A DNA stretch of 10,971 bases, taken from Aquifex aeolicus (lineage in GTDB: Bacteria; Aquificota; Aquificia; Aquificales; Aquificaceae). Positions within the stretch are counted from its first letter, which is position 1. Each line of letters opens with the position of its first letter. The stretch spans positions 1 to 10,971 of the forward strand of contig DRNB01000151.1 in the NCBI GenBank assembly GCA_011375045.1, in the 5' to 3' direction. Below the pieces are notes generated by a model, which did not search any database, had not been told where the DNA came from, and was given only the letters and a program-made list of their open reading frames with translations. The translations under genes were made by a program, and so were the position numbers. Below, piece by piece: positions 1-5,280 of this stretch.

Positions 1-642
1 GGGGATCTGGTGTCCGCAACCCAGCTGACGGGCGTGTTCTCAGCCAAGAGGGTGGGTGATCTGCTCCCCTTCTGCCACCCTGTAACGGTCGACTTCGTGG
101 AGGTTCAGGTGAGGGTAAACGAGGAGGACGTCGAGGTGCGGGCGACCGTGGGGGGGATCGGGAGGACGGGTTACGAGATGGAGGCTCTGACGGCGGTCAG
201 CGTGGCTCTTCTCAACGTTTACGACATGTGCAAGGGTGTGGACAGCACGATGGTTATAGAGGAGATCAGGCTCACGGAGAAGAGCGGGGGGAAGTCCGAC
301 TGGGAAAGGGATCTCTCGGGTGTGAGGGTAAACGTCCTGTCCCCGAGGGAGGATCTGAGGGAGATCGCCGTCGGTTACCTGAAAAAACTCTCCGCCGAGA
401 TATCCAGAGACGCTCACCTCCTCCTCATCCTGGGGGAACCCTACGCTCTGGAGGAGCGCATCTCCGCCTTCGAGAGCGTGGTCGCCTTCCACGACTTCAG
501 AAGGGATCCCACCGGAGCAGGCTCGGAGATAAGGATAGGCAGGGACAGGGAGGGAAGGCTGGTTGTTCTGATCCCCGAGTCTGAAGATAAGCTCCGCTTC
601 TTTTTTGAAACCTTCGGCGGCGTGCTCAGGAGTCTCCTCTGA
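1..642 (+). CDS. moaC: MoaC, cyclic pyranopterin monophosphate synthase (5' truncated by window), with extra C-terminal domain
   Basis: MoaC converts the GTP-derived 3',8-cyclo intermediate made by MoaA into cyclic pyranopterin monophosphate, the second step of molybdenum cofactor synthesis in the cytoplasm. The reading frame is open from base 1, and its first residues (GDL, then the GTG at 10) already align with the family, so the true start is upstream and the GTG at 10 is not the start. Counting from that GTG, visible family motifs are the SAKR...LLPFCHP segment (residues 11-24), GYEMEAL (54-60), the catalytic YDMCK (71-75; Asp72 and Lys75 match the E. coli Asp128/Lys131 pair) and KSGGKS (91-96). 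Normal MoaC ends about here. This protein continues for roughly 110 residues (101-210) whose strand/helix pattern and LVVLIPES...ETFGGVL ending resemble a degraded MogA/MoaB domain lacking the GGTG motif. The stop overlaps the ubiX start by one base (TGATG). The MoaC call is firm; the tail assignment is inference. Confidence 0.93.
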   Translation, partial: GDLVSATQLTGVFSAKRVGDLLPFCHPVTVDFVEVQVRVNEEDVEVRATVGGIGRTGYEMEALTAVSVALLNVYDMCKGVDSTMVIEEIRLTEKSGGKSDWERDLSGVRVNVLSPREDLREIAVGYLKKLSAEISRDAHLLLILGEPYALEERISAFESVVAFHDFRRDPTGAGSEIRIGRDREGRLVVLIPESEDKLRFFFETFGGVLRSLL

Positions 643-1220
643 TGGAGGGTTTTGTCCTGTGCATAACCGGGGCAAGCGGATCCGTTTACGGTTACAGGGC
701 ACTTCAGGAGCTGGCGAAGAGCTGTCGGGTGGACGTAATCGTTTCGGAAGCCGGAAGACTTGTGATGGAGGAAGAGCTGGGCAAGGGACCCGAGGATCTG
801 AAGAGGGAGTTCCCGCAGGCGGTCTTCCACGATGAGAGGGATCTCACCGCCCCCGTATCGAGCGGGTCTGTGCTGAGCGCCTACAGAGCGGTTTTAGTGA
901 TGCCCTGCTCCATGAGCACCCTCGCCAGCGTGGCGACCGGTGTGAACAGTAACCTGATCCACAGGGTTTGCGAGGTAGCTTTAAAGGAGAGGATCAGAAC
1001 CGTCCTGCTTGTGAGGGAGATGCCCTACTCGAGGGTTCATATAGAGAACATGCTGAGGGTTACGGAGGCGGGTGCTCTTGTGGTGCCGGCAAGCCCAGCC
1101 TTTTACCACAGACCCAAGAGCCTGGAGGACATGGTCAACTTTGTGGTCGGCAGGGTTTTCGATCTGATCGGTGTGCCCCACGCTCTGTATAATAGGTGGA
1201 AAGGAGGAGGGAGAGGATAA
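642..1220 (+). CDS. ubiX: UbiX, flavin prenyltransferase
   Basis: UbiX attaches a dimethylallyl group to reduced FMN to make prenylated FMN, the cofactor of UbiD-type decarboxylases used in quinone synthesis and aromatic acid metabolism. The protein is 192 residues, the usual length. It has the nucleotide-binding ITGASGSVYG near the N terminus (8-17), SSGS (73-76), PCSMSTLASVATG (88-100), and residues matching the catalytic set known from Pseudomonas UbiX at a constant offset of 14: Lys115, Glu126, Tyr155 and Arg171. The ending LEDMVNFVVGRVFDLIGV is typical. The ATG overlaps the moaC stop (TGATG) and AGGAG lies about 9 nt upstream. The stop overlaps the next gene's start (TAATG), so translation is probably coupled in both directions. 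No UbiD partner lies in the window. The flanking genes (moaC, an exported FecR protein) do not narrow the substrate pathway, but a quinone role is likely. Confidence 0.95.
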   Translation: MEGFVLCITGASGSVYGYRALQELAKSCRVDVIVSEAGRLVMEEELGKGPEDLKREFPQAVFHDERDLTAPVSSGSVLSAYRAVLVMPCSMSTLASVATGVNSNLIHRVCEVALKERIRTVLLVREMPYSRVHIENMLRVTEAGALVVPASPAFYHRPKSLEDMVNFVVGRVFDLIGVPHALYNRWKGGGRG

Positions 1221-1924
1221 TGAGGTTTGCTCTGCTTCTTGTGCTCCTCATCGGGATAGCTCTTTCGGGGGAGGAGGCTGGAGAGGTCGTCAGGAAAAAG
1301 GGAAGGGTTAAGCTCTACAAAAACAACTCCCTCAGCGGGAACCTGATCACCCAGACCCCCGTCGAACTCCACGTGAAGGACATCCTCAAAACGGACTTTG
1401 CCTCCATGGCTTTTGTGAAACTGCTGGGGGTGAACAAGCTCGTTCTTATGGAAAACAGCGTTCTCTACATAGAGGGGATAGACAGGGTCAACTTCGAGAA
1501 CGGACGTGCCCTCTTTCAGATAAGAAAGAGGGGTGAGAGCCGGGGGCTGAAGGTGAGGGTTAAGTCGGTGATCATCGGTATAAAGGGAACCCGCTTCATG
1601 GTAACCGCTCAGGCGGACCAGGTGGGGATATACCTCAAGGAGGGCAACCTCACCGTCAGGAAGATGGTGGGGGAGTTCATAAGATACAGAAAACGGGAGG
1701 AGGAAGCCTTCGAGGAGTTCAGAAGGGAGATGGAGGAAGGTATGAGAAGGGAGGAGGAGGAGTTCGAAAGGTTCAAGGAGGAGACCGAGAGGGAGTTCAG
1801 GGAGTTTGTAAAGGAGTTCGAGCTCACGGCAGGGAAGGCTGTTATGATCGTGGGAAGCGAGGTTCGGGACGTCCCCATCCCCCCCGAGGTGGAGGAGGAG
1901 TTCAGGCTTCTCGATATGTTTTAA
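1220..1924 (+). CDS. Exported FecR-domain protein with coiled-coil insertion
   Basis: The start is ATG 1220, not the ATG at 1196. It overlaps the ubiX stop, has a strong AAGGAGGAGGGAG ribosome site, and begins a signal peptide (MRFALLLVLLIGIALS). Residues of about 17-148 form a FecR domain (PF04773): repeated short strands, DILKTDFASMAFVKL (54-68), a Gly-rich turn IIGIKGTRFMVT (118-129) and VGIYLKEGNLTV (135-146). A very charged helix of about 50 residues (152-202, Glu/Arg/Lys with regularly placed Phe and Met) follows. The fold then resumes with LTAGKAVMIVG (202-212), a segment that in ordinary FecR domains directly follows the EGxLTV strand, so the helix looks like an insertion. FecR domains occur in anti-sigma receptors and in stand-alone envelope proteins. 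With no FecI sigma factor or TonB receptor gene nearby and no membrane helix after the signal, a stand-alone periplasmic role is more likely. The exact function is unknown. Confidence 0.85.
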   Translation: MRFALLLVLLIGIALSGEEAGEVVRKKGRVKLYKNNSLSGNLITQTPVELHVKDILKTDFASMAFVKLLGVNKLVLMENSVLYIEGIDRVNFENGRALFQIRKRGESRGLKVRVKSVIIGIKGTRFMVTAQADQVGIYLKEGNLTVRKMVGEFIRYRKREEEAFEEFRREMEEGMRREEEEFERFKEETEREFREFVKEFELTAGKAVMIVGSEVRDVPIPPEVEEEFRLLDMF

Positions 1925-1934
1925 TATTCTCCCT

Positions 1935-2783
1935 ATGTCCGGAAGCCTCCTCATAATAGGCGTGGGCTTTATGGGGGGATCCCTCGCCCTTGCCCTCAGA
2001 AGGAAGGGTTACAGAGGACCCATATACGGTATAGACGTAGTGCCTCAGGTTATAGACGAAGCGGTGGAGATGGGCGTCCTGGACGAGGGTAGCGTAAGTA
2101 TGGAGGACGTCCGGCGCTTCGCTCCGGAGACCGTGGTTCTCGCCTCACCGGTGGGGACCTTCCGGAACATAGCTAAGGAGCTAAGGGATCTTCTGCCGGA
2201 TGGGACCCTGATAACCGATCTGGGAAGCGTTAAGGGAAAACTCGTTCACGATCTCGAGAAGATACTCGGGGAGACCTACGTGGGGAGCCATCCCATCGCC
2301 GGAACGGAGAAGTCAGGGGTAAAACACAGCCTTCCGGAGCTGTTCGAAGGGAAGAAGATCATCGTAACGCCAACCTCCCGCACGGACAGGGAAGCCCTCG
2401 CGAGGGTGGTCTCTCTCTGGGAGAGGACGGGGGGAATTGTGGAGTTTATGGACCCCCTTCTCCACGACTGGGTTTTTGGGGCGGTGTCCCACCTTCCCCA
2501 CGCGGTAGCCTTTGCCCTGATGGAGGCGATAACTGAGATGTCGGACGGTGTCGATCTCTTCAAGTATCCGGGTGCAGGTTTCAGGGACTTTACCCGCATA
2601 GCGGGTAGCGATCCTGTCATGTGGAGGGACATTTTTCTGGAGAACAGGGAGAACGTCCTCAGGGCGCTGGACGTTTACACGGATTCCCTGAAGAAACTGA
2701 GGGATCTTATAGAGGCGGAGGAAGGGGAGAAGCTGACAGAGTATCTGAGGGAAGCAAAGCGCAGGAGGATGAGTATAGAGTGA
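1935..2783 (+). CDS. tyrA: TyrA, prephenate dehydrogenase
   Basis: This enzyme oxidatively decarboxylates prephenate (or arogenate) with NAD(P)+ on the route to tyrosine. The 282-residue protein starts with the Rossmann motif GVGFMGG (residues 9-15) and an acidic Asp34 at the end of strand 2, which favours NAD over NADP. The substrate half carries GSHPIAGTE (117-125, with the Ser118-His119 pair), SHLPHAVAFAL (185-195) and the downstream FRDFTRIAGSDPVMWRD and ENRENV segments characteristic of TyrA. There is no fused chorismate mutase and no C-terminal ACT domain. ATG 1935 lies immediately before the Rossmann motif, so the start is fixed by homology even though no good Shine-Dalgarno sequence precedes it; this is unusual in the window. 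The gene lies 10 nt after the FecR gene and overlaps aroA (GTGA), matching a shared shikimate/tyrosine function. Prephenate versus arogenate preference cannot be read from the sequence. Confidence 0.95.
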   Translation: MSGSLLIIGVGFMGGSLALALRRKGYRGPIYGIDVVPQVIDEAVEMGVLDEGSVSMEDVRRFAPETVVLASPVGTFRNIAKELRDLLPDGTLITDLGSVKGKLVHDLEKILGETYVGSHPIAGTEKSGVKHSLPELFEGKKIIVTPTSRTDREALARVVSLWERTGGIVEFMDPLLHDWVFGAVSHLPHAVAFALMEAITEMSDGVDLFKYPGAGFRDFTRIAGSDPVMWRDIFLENRENVLRALDVYTDSLKKLRDLIEAEEGEKLTEYLREAKRRRMSIE

Positions 2784-4087
2784 GGGAGCTTCTTCTGAAG
2801 GGTGGCGTCAAACAGGTGAAGGGGGAGCTGAGGGTCCCCTCCGACAAGTCCATCTCCCACAGGGCGGTCATCTTCGGTGCCCTTGCAAGGGGGGAAACCC
2901 TCGTTCACAGCTGGCTTCGTTCCGCGGACACCCTCGCCACACTCCGGATAATCAGGTCCCTCGGCGTCAGAGTGCGGGTGCAAAACGGGGTTCTGCGCAT
3001 CTCCGGCTCCGGCTTCAACCTCTCGGAACCGGAGAACGTTCTGAACGCGGGTAACTCGGGCACCACAGCCCGTCTGATTATGGGTGTGCTCGCAACCCAG
3101 CCCTTTTTCAGCGTTCTTACGGGGGACAGGAGCCTGAGGAGAAGACCGATGCTCAGGGTAACCTCCCCCCTGAGGGAGATGGGGGCGTCCATCGACGGCA
3201 GGGAATCAGGGAACAGACTTCCCCTCTCGATCAGGGGAGGAGAGCTGAGGGGTATAACTTTCTTCAACAGAAGATCCTCCGCTCAGGTAAAGTCCGCCCT
3301 TCTCATAGCAGGGCTGAGGGCGCAGGGAACAACGGAGGTATCGGAGCCGGTTCTCTCCAGAGACCACACGGAGCGGATGCTGAGCTTCTTCGGCGTGGAG
3401 GTGGTTAGCCTGCCAGGTGCGGAGGGGCACCTGATAAAACTGAGGGGAGGTCAGGAGCTGTCCGCCGCAGAGATCCACTGTCCAGCCGATCCTTCCTCGG
3501 CAGCCTTCTTCTGTGCCCTCGCCCTCCTCGCTCCCAAAGGGGAGCTCCTCCTGAGGGATGTCCTTGTAAACCCCACAAGGGACGGTTTCTACAGGAAGCT
3601 GAGGGAGATGGGAGGACGTGTGGTTTACGAGAACGAACGGGAGATCTCAGGAGAGCCCGTAGCGGACGTGAGGATCGTATCAGGAGGATCCCTGAGAGGG
3701 ATCACCGTCCACCCCCATGAGATCCCCGCCCTCATAGACGAGCTGCCCGTTCTTGCAGTTGTTATGGCTCTTGCAGAGGGAAGATCGGAGGTGAGGGGAG
3801 CCCGGGAGCTGAGGGTAAAGGAAAGCGACAGGATCAGGGCTGTGGTGGAGAACCTCAGGAAGATGGGTGTCCCCGTTGAGGAGTTCGAGGACGGTTTTGC
3901 CATCGAAGGAGTGAGCCGCCTCAGGGGTTCAAGGATCAGAACCTACGGAGACCACAGAATAGCTATGGCGTTTGCGGTGGCGGGGCTTGTGGCTGAGGGA
4001 GAAACCCTCATCGACGATCCGGACTGCGTCAGGGTTTCCTATCCGGAGTTCTTCAGGGACCTTTTCTCAGTCGTCGAGTATCCTTGA
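2780..4087 (+). CDS. aroA: AroA, 3-phosphoshikimate 1-carboxyvinyltransferase (EPSP synthase)
   Basis: AroA transfers the enolpyruvyl group of PEP to shikimate 3-phosphate, the sixth shikimate step leading to chorismate. The start is GTG 2780, overlapping the tyrA stop as GTGA, with AGGAGG 11 nt upstream (2763-2768). An in-frame ATG at 2621 would add 53 residues that are only tyrA read in another frame. From GTG the protein is 435 residues, the family length. Visible motifs are PSDKSISHR (20-28; Lys23 and Arg28 bind substrate), NAGNSGTTARL (89-99), LSRDHTERM, the catalytic Asp320 in IDELPVLAV, VKESDRI (Lys347, Glu348) and YGDHRIAMAF (389-398). The NAGNSGTT motif keeps the Gly at the PEP/glyphosate site. 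The 3' end overlaps the opposing DUF763 gene by 21 bp. All expected active-site residues are present, so the enzyme is probably active. Confidence 0.96.
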   Translation: MRELLLKGGVKQVKGELRVPSDKSISHRAVIFGALARGETLVHSWLRSADTLATLRIIRSLGVRVRVQNGVLRISGSGFNLSEPENVLNAGNSGTTARLIMGVLATQPFFSVLTGDRSLRRRPMLRVTSPLREMGASIDGRESGNRLPLSIRGGELRGITFFNRRSSAQVKSALLIAGLRAQGTTEVSEPVLSRDHTERMLSFFGVEVVSLPGAEGHLIKLRGGQELSAAEIHCPADPSSAAFFCALALLAPKGELLLRDVLVNPTRDGFYRKLREMGGRVVYENEREISGEPVADVRIVSGGSLRGITVHPHEIPALIDELPVLAVVMALAEGRSEVRGARELRVKESDRIRAVVENLRKMGVPVEEFEDGFAIEGVSRLRGSRIRTYGDHRIAMAFAVAGLVAEGETLIDDPDCVRVSYPEFFRDLFSVVEYP

Positions 4088-5137
4088 AAGCCTCCTGATA
4101 GCCTCTACCTTTTCCCTCTCGCCGATCTTCGCCTTCGCTATGGCTTTCTTGAGGGTTTCCAGGGTCAGATCGTAAACGTCCCTTCTCACGGGATAGGGGT
4201 GCCCGTCCTTTCCCCCGTGGGCGTAGGAGTATCTTGCAGGATCCCTGAAGGAGGGGGGAGCACCGTAAACTATCTCACTCACAAGGGCAAGCGCCCTCAG
4301 GGTCTTTGGCCCAACACCCCTTATCCGAAGCAGATCCTCCAGACCGTCGATGGAGCTTTCCAGGGCTCTGAAGGTTCTCTCGAGATTTCTGATGTCGAGA
4401 TCCGAGGGGTCTATGTAGTGCCTGGGCGGGAGCCTCAGTCGTCTCACCCTCTCAGCTTCCTTAAGGAGATCCCCGCTTCTAAGAAGCTCCAGTATGCCTT
4501 TCCGGGTTCTCCCCGCCTCAACGTCCGTCAGATTAAGCCTTATCCTCCTGTGAACCCTGTCGGCGGATATACCGCTGTGGGGTTCCTCCACAAAGCTTCC
4601 GAGTCCTTCACCGAGCCAGTGGTAGCGCCGGGCGTAGCCGGCTTCGGGATTCATCCCCTGCTGAACAACACACCACCTCCCCTCCCTGTCGAAGAAGAGG
4701 GCGTGGTGGTAAAGCTGGTAACCGTCCTGAACCAGACTGCTGTCGACCTTCGCCGTGAGCCTGCTCACGTCTATGAGCTTCTCCACAGGGGCGCCCGTCC
4801 GCTCACCGATCTCCCTCAGCTCCTCAGGGGTTCGCAGGGCAGATCTTCCCTTTCCCCCCGCCCCAAACAGACCTACCTCCCCCCCTATCCTCCCGAGGGC
4901 AACCTTCAGAGCACCGCAGACCGTTGTGGTTACACCGCTGGAGTGCCAGTCGAAGCCCAGCACGCATCCGAGGGACTGAAACCAGAAGGGATCGGATAGC
5001 CTCCTGAGGAAAACCTCCGTGCCGTGCTCCAGAACTATCAGCTCCACTATGCTCTCGGAAAGCTTCACCATCCTCTCGAACAGCCAGGGGGGAGCCTTCC
5101 CGCTGTGGAGGGGCAGATCCGCACATCCCTTCCTCAT
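4067..5137 (-). CDS. DUF763 (COG1415) protein with helix-hairpin-helix motif
   Basis: A 356-residue protein of family DUF763 (PF05559), found mainly in archaea and thermophilic bacteria and without an established biochemical role known to me. The start is supported by the family-typical opening ADLPLHSGKAPPWLFERM (6-23). Other conserved-looking blocks are FGAGGKGR (91-98), LTAKVDSSLVQDGYQLYHH (127-145), VVQQGMN (157-163), a helix-hairpin-helix DLLRIRGVGPKTLRALALV (268-286), and SYAHGGKDGHPYPV (304-317) followed by a Tyr-Asp pair. A helix-hairpin-helix followed by a conserved acidic/Gly stretch recalls DNA glycosylases and structure-specific DNA-binding enzymes, so a DNA repair or nuclease role is plausible but unproven. 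There is no signal peptide or membrane segment. No Shine-Dalgarno precedes the ATG, and a -10-like TAATAT ends 12 nt upstream, so the transcript may be nearly leaderless. The gene is divergent from nrdAB and convergent, overlapping by 21 bp, with aroA. Confidence 0.9.
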   Translation of the reverse strand: MRKGCADLPLHSGKAPPWLFERMVKLSESIVELIVLEHGTEVFLRRLSDPFWFQSLGCVLGFDWHSSGVTTTVCGALKVALGRIGGEVGLFGAGGKGRSALRTPEELREIGERTGAPVEKLIDVSRLTAKVDSSLVQDGYQLYHHALFFDREGRWCVVQQGMNPEAGYARRYHWLGEGLGSFVEEPHSGISADRVHRRIRLNLTDVEAGRTRKGILELLRSGDLLKEAERVRRLRLPPRHYIDPSDLDIRNLERTFRALESSIDGLEDLLRIRGVGPKTLRALALVSEIVYGAPPSFRDPARYSYAHGGKDGHPYPVRRDVYDLTLETLKKAIAKAKIGEREKVEAIRRLSRILDD

Positions 5138-5149
5138 CTTTATCTATCT

Positions 5150-5155
5150 ATATTA
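5150..5155 (-). promoter_or_regulatory. Possible -10 box for the DUF763 gene
   Basis: On the minus strand this reads TAATAT, close to the bacterial -10 consensus, and lies 12 bp before the DUF763 ATG. Initiation about 7 nt downstream would leave a leader of only a few bases, which fits the absence of a ribosome-binding site. No clear -35 hexamer is seen at 16-18 bp spacing. One half of the inverted repeat at 5160-5188 would lie in the spacer. Weak evidence. Confidence 0.3.
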
Positions 5156-5159
5156 GGAC

Positions 5160-5188
5160 GGAAAGTCCAAGCCTGTGAAAGACTTTCC
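5160..5188. promoter_or_regulatory. 8-bp inverted repeat in the DUF763/nrdA divergent region, possible operator
   Basis: GGAAAGTC (5160-5167) and its exact reverse complement GACTTTCC (5181-5188) are separated by 13 bp. The half-sites are 21 bp apart centre to centre, two turns of B-DNA, so both face the same side of the helix, as expected for a dimeric regulator. The repeat lies in the only sizeable non-coding gap between DUF763 (minus) and nrdA (plus), about 90 bp before the nrdA start. It does not resemble the NrdR box (ACACWATATATWGTGT), and no NrdR box is visible in the gap. It could instead form an RNA hairpin with a 13-nt loop near the nrdA transcript start. Confidence 0.35.
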
Positions 5189-5267
5189 AGCTCCGTTAAA
5201 AAAGAGCGCTACGGCAACGAAATAGGAAAACTACGGGATTCCCCACCCCGATCTAAAATGCTCCTAT

Positions 5268-5274
5268 GGAGGGG
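5268..5274 (+). promoter_or_regulatory. Ribosome-binding site that fixes the nrdA start
   Basis: GGAGGGG is placed 6 nt before ATG 5281. An upstream in-frame ATG at 5266 overlaps this site and has no ribosome site of its own, and the protein from 5281 begins MEVVKRSGKRE, the standard opening of an ATP-cone domain. The start at 5281 is therefore preferred. Confidence 0.8.
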
Positions 5275-5280
5275 ATAGCC

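Noticed and set aside
1103..1954. 283-codon open frame on the minus strand opposite ubiX and the FecR gene
   Set aside because: Leu/Pro/His-rich product with no recognisable motif. It lies opposite two genes with strong family motifs and is a by-product of purine-rich coding strands.
2621..2779. N-terminal extension of AroA by 53 residues from ATG 2621
   Set aside because: The extension is tyrA out of frame and does not resemble AroA. GTG 2780 with AGGAGG gives the family length.
4199..4999. 266-codon plus-strand open frame opposite DUF763
   Set aside because: It mirrors the DUF763 gene, which has clear family motifs. The product is Pro/Gly/Ser-rich with no domain.
5160..5188. Inverted repeat as an intrinsic terminator
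   Set aside because: It has a 13-nt loop, a stem of only 8 bp, no following U-run, and lies between two divergent gene starts, where no transcript should end.
5138..5280. NrdR box upstream of nrdA
   Set aside because: No match to the paired ACACWATATATWGTGT pattern could be found by eye; the AT-rich TATCTATCTATAT segment does not fit it.
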